Assembly (NCBI RefSeq): GCF_000717475.1
Contig: NZ_JPIK01000025.1
Coordinates: 22,219 to 84,165, forward strand
DNA from: Desulfonatronum thiodismutans
GTDB taxonomy: Bacteria; Desulfobacterota; Desulfovibrionia; Desulfovibrionales; Desulfonatronaceae
Direction of reading: 5' to 3'
DNA: 61,947 nucleotides
This document shows positions 1 to 9,173 of this stretch, piece after piece. Made by a program: the position numbers and the translations under genes. The notes below the pieces were generated by a model. It was given only the letters and a program-made list of their open reading frames with translations. It was not told where the DNA came from and ran no database searches. The first letter of the stretch is position 1, and each line of letters starts with the position of its first letter.

Positions 1-79
1 GTGCCCCTATGTTGCCGGCCGTTTTATAGGATGCGTATGCCGGGCAAGGCAAACCCGGAGTGGGGAATTAAGGCGGGGT
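1..79. other. Window edge, no gene seen
   Basis: The first 79 bases lie downstream of the minus-strand gene ending at 80. I see no complete gene, terminator or repeat in them. Confidence 0.5.
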
Positions 80-337
80 TCAGAAGGGGCAGGGCGTTTC
101 GATTTGTGGTTGGGTGGCGAAGGGTTGTCCTCGCTGGCAAAAACGCAATTGCAGTTCCTGCAAAATGAGCCGTTCGTAATTCTCCGCCGGCAATTCCGGG
201 TAGATGTCGTGCTCGTGAAAAAAACCTTCCATAAATTGGCTCTCTTCCCAAAAATCCATAAGATCCTCATCGCCGAGCATCTTGACGTGTTCGTCCAGGG
301 AGACCGATACGGCGGAGTGTTCGTGGTAATAAGCCAT
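80..337 (-). CDS. Small acidic hypothetical protein (85 aa)
   Basis: The start chosen is the ATG at 337, which has a GGAGGT ribosome-binding site about a dozen bases upstream; the open frame continues further upstream but without such a site. The 85-residue product is acidic in its middle part (GDEDLMDFWEES) and has no signal peptide or membrane segment. I do not recognise a domain. It is divergent from mfd, and the 304-base gap between them holds a dispersed repeat. It may be a lineage-specific protein; a function cannot be given. Confidence 0.6.
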   Translation of the reverse strand: MAYYHEHSAVSVSLDEHVKMLGDEDLMDFWEESQFMEGFFHEHDIYPELPAENYERLILQELQLRFCQRGQPFATQPQIETPCPF

Positions 338-641
338 GCTGCTGGATGACCTCCGATGGGGTTTTACCGGGTGCGCGGCGACGCTCCCGAATCGCGACAG
401 GGCGCAGTTGTAATGAACTGGGAGATTTTTGCAACCGGGATTTTTTGCCAACCGCCCGCTTCGCTCAGGGCACGAAGGCCGCCAAGGTAACTGTTCAGCA
501 CAGAGTAATGCCATTGCCGGAGTAAGAGCAGACACAAAATGTGCAAAGTGGATGCCCGCCAAGAAGAGATTTCTCCAGAAATGATGGGCAATGTTTTGGA
601 AAGAAAGTGCGTTCGACGATGAACAATAGAGGTGACGGTTC
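338..641. other. Divergent intergenic region with a dispersed repeat
   Basis: This gap separates the hypothetical gene at 80-337 from mfd. Around 493-535 it carries CAGCACAGAGTAAT, then TTGCCGG, then AAGAGC-GACA. The same parts occur, split by an insertion, at 40208-40350. A ribosome-binding site AGAGGTGA lies just before the mfd GTG. I see no convincing promoter hexamers. Confidence 0.5.
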
Positions 642-3600
642 GTGTATTTGACCAAGGACGTTCAGGAGTTCCTACACGGGCGCAAGGACGCGCTGTACGT
701 GCATAAAAGCGGTCCGGCGACCCAGGCCTATCTGGCCGAGGCCTTGCTGGCCAAAGGGCAAAACGTGGTGTTTGTGGTCCCGGAAGCCAAGCAGGTTCCG
801 GAAATGGAAGCCCTTGTCCGGCTGTTTTCCCGGGACGATCATGACCTGTTCTGGAAACGGCGCTGGTTCTCCCTGCCTGCTTATCCGCCCGAGGACCCGT
901 TGCACGCGGACTTCGGCGCCTGGAGCAAGCGGTGGTTGACCCTTTTTGCGCTGCACGGCGCGGTTCGGCCCTTTGGCCTGGTTCTGAGCGTGGAGAATTT
1001 TTTGCCCAAGTGGCCGCCCCGTGAGGAAGTGGAGAATGCGTTTCTGCATCTGAGCGTGGGCGAGGAAATATCCCCGGACCTGATTCTGGAGCAGCTGATT
1101 TCCTGGGGCTACCGCCGGTCGTCCATGGTTGGCGCCGTTGGCGAGACGGCCCGGCGCGGCGATATCCTGGACGTGTTCCCGCCGGGCTTTGAGATTCCGT
1201 TGCGGATGGAGTTTTTCGGTGAGCACCTGGAGAGCATGCGCCTGTTTGAACCCTTGCGTCAGCGCTCCATGGCGGACGTCCCGGACGCGATCATCCTGCC
1301 GGTGGCTCCGGCCCTGCTGAGCCCGGACTCCTTATCCCGGGCCCAGGCCTGCTGGCAGCGCTTCGACGCCACCGGCGAGGTCTCGGACCGTGGCCACGGG
1401 GCCTTGCTGCGGGCTTTGGAGCGTGGGGACGGACGGATAGCCCCCGGAGTGTACTACGAACGGTTCTCGACCTTGAACCAATGGATACCCGAAAACACCA
1501 CGTTTTTGCTTTCCGGGTCGTCCCAGCTGCGACCGCGACTGGAAGAGGGCGAGTGGGCCTGGCAGGCGTTTCTTGAGGAGACCGCACGGGAGAACGACTG
1601 CGAGGCCGAGGTCCGCTGGCTGCGGTCCAGCGTGATCCAGCCCGCGTCCTCGGCCAGGCTGGCGTGGCACAACCGGCGACAGATGGTTTTCGAGGACCTG
1701 CTCATCGGCGTGGATCGCCAAGGCGTCGACCTGTCGGAAAAGGCATTCGGCTCCTTTCAGGACCTATTCTGGCGCCCCGAAGCCCGACAACGTCCCTGGA
1801 GCACGCTGATGCAGGCCTTGCGCACGTGGCAAGATGAGCGGCCTCAGGTGCTGATCTCTTTTCATTCGGATCATTCCCGAGACCGGTTTGGCAAGCGCTT
1901 GGCCGAGGAGGGCATCTCCTTCGGGGAGTCGTTTGATCCCCAAGGCCAGGGGGTGGCCCTGGTGCGCTCCTCTCTGCGCAAGGGGCTGGACCTGGAATGG
2001 AATGGTCTGCTGCTTTTGGCTGAGGACGTGCTCCAGCCCGACGAGAAAAAAGGTCCGGCCCGCCAAGCCCACAAAAAAGGCTTTGCCGGACTGGACTCCT
2101 TCGACGAACTGTCCGCCGGGGATCTGCTGGTGCACCGGGATTACGGCCTGGGCCGCTTCGACGGGCTGCACCGGGTGCGGATCGGTGACGCGGCCAACGA
2201 TTATCTGCTGATTGAGTACGCCGGAGAGGACAAACTGTATCTGCCGGTGGATCGCCTGAACCTGGTTCAGCGTTACAAGGGGCCCGAGGGCGCGTCCCCG
2301 GGCTTGGACAGGCTGGGCGGGGGACAGTGGACCAAGACCAAGGAACGGGCGCGCAAGGCCATTGAAAAGATCGCCCAGGACTTGGTGGAAATTTATGCCT
2401 ATCGCCGAATCGCCAAGGGCTACGCCTACAGCCCGATGAACGAGATGTATCGGGACTTCGAGGCCTCCTTCGGGTACGAGGAGACTCCGGACCAGTCCCG
2501 GGCCATCGACGACGTGCTGGCGGACATGGATCTGCCCCAGCCCATGGATCGTCTAGTCTGCGGGGACGTGGGCTTCGGCAAGACCGAGGTGGCCATGCGT
2601 TCGGCCTTCCGGGCGGTGATGGACGGCAAGCAGGTGGCCCTGCTTTGCCCGACCACGGTCCTGGCCGAGCAGCACTACCAGAATTTTCGGATGCGCATGG
2701 AACACTTCCCGGTCCAGGTGGCCATGCTCAGCCGGTTCGTGCCCAGGGTCCGCCAGAAGCAGATCCTTGAGGCCGCGTCCCGGGGGCGGGTGGACATTCT
2801 CATCGGCACCCACCGGCTGATCTCCGACGACGTGCACCTGCCCAACCTGGGCCTGCTGGTCCTGGACGAGGAGCAGCGTTTCGGGGTCAAGCACAAGGAA
2901 AAACTCAAGAAATTGCGCAAGAACGTGGACGTGCTGACCCTCACGGCCACGCCCATCCCCCGAACCCTCCAGCTTTCGCTTTCCGGAATTCGCTCCCTGA
3001 GCGTGATCGAGACCCCGCCCGTGGACCGCAAGCCGGTGCAAACCTTTCTTCTGGAACGCGACTCCGGGATGCTCCGCCAGGCCTTGGCCCGGGAGTTGGA
3101 ACGCGGCGGCCAGGTGTTCTGGGTACATAACCGAGTTCAGGGGCTGGAGCAGGTGGTTGAGTACGTGCGCTCCCTGGCCCCGGAGGCCCGGATCGGCATG
3201 GCCCACGGCCAGATGAGCGCGACCATGCTGGAAGAGGCCATGCACGAATTCTGGCATGGCGAGTTGGACATCCTGGTCTGCACCGCGATCATTGAATCCG
3301 GCTTGGATTTTCCCCGGGCCAACACCCTGATCGTGGACCAGGCCCAGATGTTCGGACTGGGACAGCTCTATCAGTTGCGGGGGCGGGTGGGCCGCAGCGA
3401 GCGGCAGGCCTTCGCCTATTTCGTGGTCAACAACCTCGACGGCTTGCCGGAATCCACCCGCAAGCGGTTGCAGGTCATCCTGGACATGGATTACCTGGGA
3501 GCGGGGTTTTTCGTGGCCATGGAGGACCTGCGGCTGCGCGGAGCCGGAAACATCCTGGGCGAGACCCAATCCGGGACCATTTCCAAGGTCGGGCTGGAGT

Positions 3601-4163
3601 TGTTTCTGGAGATGCTGGAGAACGAAGTCCGGCGGCTCAAGGGCGAAGCCCCCCGAGAGGATGTCCAGACCGAAATGAACGTCCTTTATCCGGCGCATAT
3701 TCCGGAGGATTACATCCCCGAGGCCCGGGACCGCCTGCATTTTTACAAGGCCTTGTCCTCCGCGGCCACGGATGAGGCGGCTTTGGAGATCGAAGGGGAA
3801 ATCAAGGATCGGTTTGGAAATTTTCCCGAGGAACTGCGGACTTTTGGGGAGGTCGTCCGGTTGAAGCGGCTGCTGTCGTCCCTGAAAGCGGTCAAGGCCG
3901 ACCTGCTGCCGGGCAAAGTGGTCGTGGCTTGGCCGGACGGGACCAACGGGAGAAAGGATGGGGGCGGCGATTCAGGGGAGGCGGACCTCGCCGTGCTGGA
4001 CGCCATAGTCCCCTGGGTCCTTCAACACCAGGACCAGGCACGATTGCTCCCGCCCAACCGGGTGGAGTTGCGCTTTGCGGACAAGGCGGCTAACTATAGA
4101 CATTTGGAACAAGCCACGATCTTGCTTTCCGAGCTGACGCCCTCGCGTCCCGCTTCCTCATGA
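642..4163 (+). CDS. mfd: Transcription-repair coupling factor Mfd
   Basis: Mfd is the ATP-driven translocase that removes RNA polymerase stalled at DNA lesions and recruits UvrA. The 1173-residue product has the usual length. The N-terminal third is the UvrB-like module, followed near residue 490 by the RNA-polymerase-interacting domain (motif GDLLVHRDYGLGRF). The helicase core has Walker A GDVGFGKTE near residue 641 and the DEEQ box near 739. The TRCF C-terminal domain closes the protein. The GTG start at 642 is preceded by AGAGGTGA. Its stop codon overlaps the ATG of the next gene (ATGA), so the two are translationally coupled. Confidence 0.97.
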   Translation: MYLTKDVQEFLHGRKDALYVHKSGPATQAYLAEALLAKGQNVVFVVPEAKQVPEMEALVRLFSRDDHDLFWKRRWFSLPAYPPEDPLHADFGAWSKRWLTLFALHGAVRPFGLVLSVENFLPKWPPREEVENAFLHLSVGEEISPDLILEQLISWGYRRSSMVGAVGETARRGDILDVFPPGFEIPLRMEFFGEHLESMRLFEPLRQRSMADVPDAIILPVAPALLSPDSLSRAQACWQRFDATGEVSDRGHGALLRALERGDGRIAPGVYYERFSTLNQWIPENTTFLLSGSSQLRPRLEEGEWAWQAFLEETARENDCEAEVRWLRSSVIQPASSARLAWHNRRQMVFEDLLIGVDRQGVDLSEKAFGSFQDLFWRPEARQRPWSTLMQALRTWQDERPQVLISFHSDHSRDRFGKRLAEEGISFGESFDPQGQGVALVRSSLRKGLDLEWNGLLLLAEDVLQPDEKKGPARQAHKKGFAGLDSFDELSAGDLLVHRDYGLGRFDGLHRVRIGDAANDYLLIEYAGEDKLYLPVDRLNLVQRYKGPEGASPGLDRLGGGQWTKTKERARKAIEKIAQDLVEIYAYRRIAKGYAYSPMNEMYRDFEASFGYEETPDQSRAIDDVLADMDLPQPMDRLVCGDVGFGKTEVAMRSAFRAVMDGKQVALLCPTTVLAEQHYQNFRMRMEHFPVQVAMLSRFVPRVRQKQILEAASRGRVDILIGTHRLISDDVHLPNLGLLVLDEEQRFGVKHKEKLKKLRKNVDVLTLTATPIPRTLQLSLSGIRSLSVIETPPVDRKPVQTFLLERDSGMLRQALARELERGGQVFWVHNRVQGLEQVVEYVRSLAPEARIGMAHGQMSATMLEEAMHEFWHGELDILVCTAIIESGLDFPRANTLIVDQAQMFGLGQLYQLRGRVGRSERQAFAYFVVNNLDGLPESTRKRLQVILDMDYLGAGFFVAMEDLRLRGAGNILGETQSGTISKVGLELFLEMLENEVRRLKGEAPREDVQTEMNVLYPAHIPEDYIPEARDRLHFYKALSSAATDEAALEIEGEIKDRFGNFPEELRTFGEVVRLKRLLSSLKAVKADLLPGKVVVAWPDGTNGRKDGGGDSGEADLAVLDAIVPWVLQHQDQARLLPPNRVELRFADKAANYRHLEQATILLSELTPSRPASS

Positions 4164-5143
4164 TCTCCATGCTTCAATACTCTTTGTGCCTCAGCGCTTT
4201 TCAGACCACAAGACCGGCTGCCGCCTCGCCTGTTTGTTTGGGCCTGATCTTGCTGCTCACCTTGGTGACGGGATGCTCCGCTCCATTCGATGAACAGGGC
4301 GTCGTGGCTCGGATCAACGGAGAGCCCGTGCTGCTTTCCGAAGTCGAGGCCGTGCATGATCTGAAGTACCTGGCGGGCATGACGCACCAGGTGGACTCCT
4401 TGCAACGTCTGCAAGAAGAGTACGGAATGGTGCTGACCGAAATCCTGGTGCAGCGATTGGTGGCTGGATATCTGGCCGATCAGGGTCTGGCCGTGACCGA
4501 CGAGGAATTGGAGGCGGCGGAGATGGTGGTCCGGGCCGATTATCCGGAAGGGGCTTTCGAGCAGATGCTGATCGAGGAGTATATACATCTGGATCGATGG
4601 CGGGAGCAGCTTCGGGCCGGGTTGAATCAGGAAAAACTGATCCAGAAGGTGCTGCGACCCTCCATATCCATTGATTATCTGGAAGTGGACGCCTATTATC
4701 GGGAACATATCGCCGACTTTTATCTCCAACCTCGTGTGCGATTTCTGCTGATCCAAGGTCAGGAACGGGACTTGGTGGAGAAGGTGCTGGAACTCTCCGC
4801 CACTGAGCCTGATCCCGACGTACTGGGGAAGCGCTTCGACAGGGTGGACGTGCATGCCTATGCCTTGCGGGAGGACAACATCCCCGGAGATTGGCAGGCG
4901 TTGTTGTCCGGTTTGGAGCCCAGGGAGGCGACGAATGTTATGTCGCGCAACCCGGAAGGATATCAGGTTCTGGTCTTGCAGGAGCGAACCGAGGGTAGAA
5001 TCGTCGATCCGGCCCAGGCCTATCCGCTTGTGGAGCGGGTCCTGCTTGAGGGCAAGCTTCGGGAGGCCTTTGACGCATGGCTCGCGGAAGCGTTGCGATC
5101 CGCCAGTATTCAGGTCAACCATCAACTACTGGCACGGGAATGA
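4160..5143 (+). CDS. SurA/PpiC-type peptidyl-prolyl isomerase-like lipoprotein
   Basis: The product is a 327-residue lipoprotein precursor: a hydrophobic segment is followed by the lipobox LVTGC with the acylated cysteine near residue 39. The mature part begins with the SurA N-terminal fold (VVARINGEPVLLSEVEAV) and continues into a region resembling a parvulin domain whose active-site signature I cannot find, so it is probably a chaperone more than an isomerase. It overlaps mfd by four bases and precedes a second SurA-type gene, which implies a joint role in folding outer-membrane proteins. An internal ATG at codon 4 is an alternative start. Confidence 0.82.
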   Translation: MISMLQYSLCLSAFQTTRPAAASPVCLGLILLLTLVTGCSAPFDEQGVVARINGEPVLLSEVEAVHDLKYLAGMTHQVDSLQRLQEEYGMVLTEILVQRLVAGYLADQGLAVTDEELEAAEMVVRADYPEGAFEQMLIEEYIHLDRWREQLRAGLNQEKLIQKVLRPSISIDYLEVDAYYREHIADFYLQPRVRFLLIQGQERDLVEKVLELSATEPDPDVLGKRFDRVDVHAYALREDNIPGDWQALLSGLEPREATNVMSRNPEGYQVLVLQERTEGRIVDPAQAYPLVERVLLEGKLREAFDAWLAEALRSASIQVNHQLLARE

Positions 5144-5181
5144 CCCTTTTTTAAACTGAAGTTTTTGCGTGGAGAAACGGA

Positions 5182-6126
5182 ATGCGGTATTTTTGGCGGC
5201 TCGTGATGCTGGGCGCCGTTCTCATCTTGTCGGCAACCGCCGGGCCTGCTTCGGCCCGAGACGTGGTGGATCGGATCGTCGCCGTGGTCAACGGCGACGT
5301 GATAACCTTGTTTGAACTGAATCAACGTTTCCGACCTTTTGTGGAGCAGTTCCAGGGTCAGGACCTGGGCGAGGCGGAGAAGCGCATGCTTCTGGACGCG
5401 AAGCGCCAACTCTTGGATCGAATGGTCGACGAGGTTCTCTTGCGCCAGGAGGCTAAACGCCTGGAGATCGCCGTGACGGACCTGGAGGTCCAGACCCAGG
5501 CTCGGCAATTACGTGAGCGGGCGGGGTTGAGCGAGCGTCAGTTTCAGGAGCAGTTGACGCTTCAAGGCTTGACCCGGGAGCAGTACGAGCGCCGGTTGCG
5601 CGACGAAATGCTTCAACATCGTCTGCTGGGCTTCATGGTCCGTCGCAAGGTTGTGGTCACTTCGGATGAGGTGCGGGCCTTTTTCGAGGCCAATAAGGAA
5701 GAATTCGCCCAGCAGCGTCGGGTTCGTCTCGGCCTGATTTTGTTCGACTCTCAAGCTTTGGCTGAGGAGGTTCTGGCCGGGATTCAGGCTGGAGAGCTGT
5801 CTTTTGGCGAGGCCGCCGGGCGATACTCCAGAGGTCCAGGAGCGGAACAAGGCGGAGACATGGGCATGTTCGCCTGGGGAGATTTGTCGCCGAACTGGCG
5901 TGGGGCCGTGGAACCATTGCGCGTTGGAGACATCTCCGCGGTTGTTTTGATCCAGGATCGTCCGGCCGTAATCAAGCTGTTGGAAGAGGAAGCTGGTGAA
6001 CTGAAGACCCTGGCCGACGTGGAGGAGCAAATCCGCGAGACGTTGATGGAGCCGCTCCTGGATGAGCGATATGATATTTATATGGAGAATTTGCGGAACA
6101 GGGCCTTGATCGATGTTCGGCTCTAG
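5182..6126 (+). CDS. surA: Periplasmic chaperone/peptidyl-prolyl isomerase SurA family
   Basis: SurA escorts unfolded outer-membrane proteins across the periplasm. The 314-residue product has a signal peptide (cleavage expected after PASA, near residue 25), the SurA N-terminal domain (VVDRIVAVVNGDVITLFEL) and one parvulin-type PPIC domain at roughly 170-265 (FGEAAGRYSRGPGAEQGGDM). E. coli SurA has two parvulin domains, so this is the shorter single-domain form. It lies 38 bases after the lipoprotein paralogue, very likely in the same transcript as mfd. Confidence 0.88.
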   Translation: MRYFWRLVMLGAVLILSATAGPASARDVVDRIVAVVNGDVITLFELNQRFRPFVEQFQGQDLGEAEKRMLLDAKRQLLDRMVDEVLLRQEAKRLEIAVTDLEVQTQARQLRERAGLSERQFQEQLTLQGLTREQYERRLRDEMLQHRLLGFMVRRKVVVTSDEVRAFFEANKEEFAQQRRVRLGLILFDSQALAEEVLAGIQAGELSFGEAAGRYSRGPGAEQGGDMGMFAWGDLSPNWRGAVEPLRVGDISAVVLIQDRPAVIKLLEEEAGELKTLADVEEQIRETLMEPLLDERYDIYMENLRNRALIDVRL

Positions 6127-6231
6127 TTAATCATAATAATGCGGTTATTTCCGACGCGGCCGCGTTCATGCCTCGGTGGGGCACGGTGAAGGCCAGGCAT
6201 TGAAAGCGGATACGCTGTTTGGGAGCACACT

Positions 6232-7341
6232 ATGGATCTGAAGGAATTCGGGCAACTGCTGAAAGAAGAGCGTCTCCGTCAGGGCTTGGAAATCGCGGAC
6301 GTGATGGACAAGACCAAGATCAGTCGGATGAACTTGACGGCCATTGAAGAGGGAAACGAACAGGCCCTGCCGCATCCGGTCTATGCCAAGGGATTCGTCA
6401 AGAATTACGCTCGGTTTTTGGGGATGGACGCGGACAAGATGGGCAATACTTTGGCCCAGATATATGTTTCCAAAGACGAGTCGGATTATGATGATCTGGT
6501 TTTGGCCGATGCCGAGAAACTGCCATCCGTGCGGGAGGGCTGGCCGCGGTTTGTCGGTATTTTCGCCGGAGTACTGCTGCTTCTGGCGCTCATCGGGGCC
6601 GGATTCTGGTTTTTTAAGGATGATATTCGCAAATTGTTTCCCAGTGACGCCCCGGAAGACATTTCATCCATGACCAACGGGCGTTCCGGATCGGAGCCGT
6701 TTCTGGCCCCCGCGTCTCACGGAGAGCCTTTTGTCAGGGACGGTGATCTCGGGATTGGAGGCGAGCCCGGGTCCCTGGCGTTTCCTTCCTTGGCCGAGGA
6801 ACCGGTCAGCGAGACCCCGGAGGACGCGGGGTTGCCGGAGTTGGAATCCCAGGCAATAGAAGACGTTGTTCCAGATCGTCCCGTCCGGGAAACCGGCCCT
6901 CGAACTCCGTCCGTCGCGGAACCTCCCCAAGAATCTTCCTCGGCAACTCTCCCGGCAACAACCCTGGAATCCCCATCAACGCCTGTTCCGGCTCCGGCAA
7001 CCGCACCTGAACCTACTGTTGAAACGGCTCAAACCGAGGCCTCGCCCCAAGAGCGACGTCCCGAGCAGGCCGGTGTTGCTCAAGAACCTGCGCTTGCGCC
7101 GGCGGGAGTCGAGAAAACACTGGAAATTCGGGCCACGGAAAATTGTTGGCTCTCCGCCCAAGCCGATGGCGCACGCCCTCGGGAAGCATTTTTACGGCCC
7201 GGGGAACGATTCGTGATTACGTTTGAAAACACCCTGGAAGTCCGCTTGGGCAATGCCGGTGGCGTGGTTCTGTACATGGACGGGAACCCTTGGCCCTTCT
7301 CGGCTCGCTCCGGTGAAGTCATGTCCTTGCGTTTTCCCTGA
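6232..7341 (+). CDS. rodZ: RodZ-like HTH membrane protein
   Basis: RodZ links the MreB cytoskeleton to the cell-wall elongation machinery. The 369-residue product has the expected order: a cytoplasmic helix-turn-helix of the HTH_25 type at about residues 8-70, one transmembrane helix at about 107-128, a long Pro/Ala/Glu-rich linker, and a C-terminal DUF4115-type beta domain from about 295 to the end. The linker is low in complexity and probably variable between strains. The gene sits between surA and recO in the same direction. Confidence 0.88.
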   Translation: MDLKEFGQLLKEERLRQGLEIADVMDKTKISRMNLTAIEEGNEQALPHPVYAKGFVKNYARFLGMDADKMGNTLAQIYVSKDESDYDDLVLADAEKLPSVREGWPRFVGIFAGVLLLLALIGAGFWFFKDDIRKLFPSDAPEDISSMTNGRSGSEPFLAPASHGEPFVRDGDLGIGGEPGSLAFPSLAEEPVSETPEDAGLPELESQAIEDVVPDRPVRETGPRTPSVAEPPQESSSATLPATTLESPSTPVPAPATAPEPTVETAQTEASPQERRPEQAGVAQEPALAPAGVEKTLEIRATENCWLSAQADGARPREAFLRPGERFVITFENTLEVRLGNAGGVVLYMDGNPWPFSARSGEVMSLRFP

Positions 7342-7377
7342 CGAGCGTTCCACGTGGCTTCGTCGTAGAGACGCATC

Positions 7378-8178
7378 GTGTACCGGGAGTGGACCGGCGA
7401 AGGCCTGATTTTGAAGGTTGGCAGGTTTCGCGAGATTGATTGCTGGGTGCGTTTTTTTTCTCCGAGTCAGGGCATGGTAACGGCCATGGCCTTTGGTGGA
7501 GCCAAGAGTCGACGCCGTTTTTGCGGCTGTTTGGACACCTTGAACAGCGTGCTGTTCAAGGTGCGCTTTTTTCCGGCCAAGGGGCGCCATGTGCTGGAGG
7601 AAGCGACCCTGTTGCGCGGTTTTTCTCGGTTGCGTCACGATGCGAGCCGGGCCGGGCTCGCGGCGAATTGCCTGCAATTCGTCCAGGCTTTGCGGATCAG
7701 CTCCGATGAGGCCCCGGCGATACATGGACTGCTGTTGGAAACCTTGGACGTTCTGAATCAGGCCGAAGACGTTCCTCCAGTATTCGCCCAGCTTTTTCGG
7801 GCCAAAATATGCTTCACTCAGGGCTACGCTCCAGAGTTGAACACGTGTGCGGTTTGCGGGCGGACAATGGCCGAGGCGCAATGCGGGGAACGGGTCGAGC
7901 CACAAGCCGTAAGGATGGCTGATCACCCTGGAATGACCTTGGCAATGGAGACCGGAGGTATATATTGCGCCCACTGTTTTCCAACTGGTGGGCATCAACT
8001 GCGGATCGGGCCGGAGACCCGTTCCATCCTGAACAACCTGTCTTCCAACGGCCCCCGACAGTGGGCGGCCTTGTCCATGTCTCCGGCCACGCGAGGGGAG
8101 TTGTTCCAGATGGTGGACGGGTACGTGCGACGTCATCTCGGGCTGCGCTGGCGCAACGGTCGGTTCGTCTCGGAGTGA
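7378..8178 (+). CDS. recO: DNA repair protein RecO
   Basis: RecO works with RecR in loading RecA at SSB-coated gaps. The 266-residue product begins with the OB-fold typical of the family ([22 protein letters not shown]) and contains a four-cysteine zinc site formed by CAVC near residue 157 and CAHC near residue 197. The predicted start is a GTG at 7378 with only a weak AGAG upstream. It is 36 bases after rodZ and is followed by glyQ. Confidence 0.92.
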   Translation: MYREWTGEGLILKVGRFREIDCWVRFFSPSQGMVTAMAFGGAKSRRRFCGCLDTLNSVLFKVRFFPAKGRHVLEEATLLRGFSRLRHDASRAGLAANCLQFVQALRISSDEAPAIHGLLLETLDVLNQAEDVPPVFAQLFRAKICFTQGYAPELNTCAVCGRTMAEAQCGERVEPQAVRMADHPGMTLAMETGGIYCAHCFPTGGHQLRIGPETRSILNNLSSNGPRQWAALSMSPATRGELFQMVDGYVRRHLGLRWRNGRFVSE

Positions 8179-8246
8179 AGGCTGAGGCAAGAGATGGAAG
8201 GGCAAGTACTTCGACTTCCAATAACTTTTTTCAATCAGGAACCGCA

Positions 8247-9173
8247 ATGTATTTTCAAGACATCATTTTCGCCTTGCAAACCTATTGGGGGCAACGGGGA
8301 TGCGTGGTGCAGCAGCCCTACGACATTGAAGTGGGTGCGGGGACATTCAATCCGGCCACCTTCTTGCGGGTCATCGGACCGGAACCCTGGAACGTGGCCT
8401 ACGTGGAGCCCTCCCGCAGGCCAACGGACGGCCGGTATGGCGAGAACCCGAACCGTTTGCAGCACTATTACCAGTTTCAGGTAATCATGAAGCCGTCCCC
8501 CAACCGCATTCAGGAAATGTACCTGGAAAGCTTGGCCGGCTTGGGCATCCGGGTCGAAGAGCATGATATCCGGTTTGTGGAGGACGACTGGGAATCCCCT
8601 ACGTTGGGAGCCTGGGGCCTGGGCTGGGAAGTCTGGCTCAACGGCATGGAGGTGACCCAGTTCACCTATTTCCAGCAGGTCGGGGGCATCGATCTGAAGC
8701 CGGTCAGCGTGGAAATCACCTACGGCCTGGAGCGCTTGGCCATGTATCTCCAGGAAAAGGAGTCAGTCTACGACCTGCAATGGAACCAGACCGTGACCTA
8801 CGGCCAGGTGCATCATCAAGGCGAGGTGGAGCACTCCCGGTACAATTTCGAGGCCGCGGACGCGGACATGCTGGCCCGGCTTTTTGAGATGTACGAGGCG
8901 GAAAGCACCCGTTTGGGCGAAGCCGGGCTGCCCTGGCCGGCCTATGATTACTGCCTGAAGTGTTCGCATACCTTCAATCTGCTGGACGCCCGCGGCGCCA
9001 TCTCCATCACCGAACGGACCGGGTATATCGCCCGAGTGCGCAAGCTGGCCTCCCGGGTGGCCAGGCTGTATGCGACCCAGCGCGAAGAACTGGGCCTGCC
9101 CATGCTCGCGCCTACAGGCCTGTCTGGTTCGCGTCCAGAGGCCCAGCCCGATGCTTCGGGAGGTGCCTCATGA
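8247..9173 (+). CDS. glyQ: Glycyl-tRNA synthetase alpha subunit
   Basis: GlyQ is the catalytic subunit of the alpha2beta2 glycyl-tRNA synthetase. The ATG at 8247 was chosen because the conserved GlyQ N terminus ([14 protein letters not shown]) starts there, although the frame is open further upstream. The product is 308 residues, the family length, and shows conserved stretches such as [16 protein letters not shown] and [14 protein letters not shown]. The C-terminal tail after about residue 285 is Pro/Ser-rich. Its stop overlaps the start of glyS. Confidence 0.96.
   Translation: MYFQDIIFALQTYWGQRGCVVQQPYDIEVGAGTFNPATFLRVIGPEPWNVAYVEPSRRPTDGRYGENPNRLQHYYQFQVIMKPSPNRIQEMYLESLAGLGIRVEEHDIRFVEDDWESPTLGAWGLGWEVWLNGMEVTQFTYFQQVGGIDLKPVSVEITYGLERLAMYLQEKESVYDLQWNQTVTYGQVHHQGEVEHSRYNFEAADADMLARLFEMYEAESTRLGEAGLPWPAYDYCLKCSHTFNLLDARGAISITERTGYIARVRKLASRVARLYATQREELGLPMLAPTGLSGSRPEAQPDASGGAS

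Noticed and set aside
2553..3740. A 395-codon minus-strand frame inside mfd.
   Set aside because: It is the antisense shadow of the helicase core of mfd.
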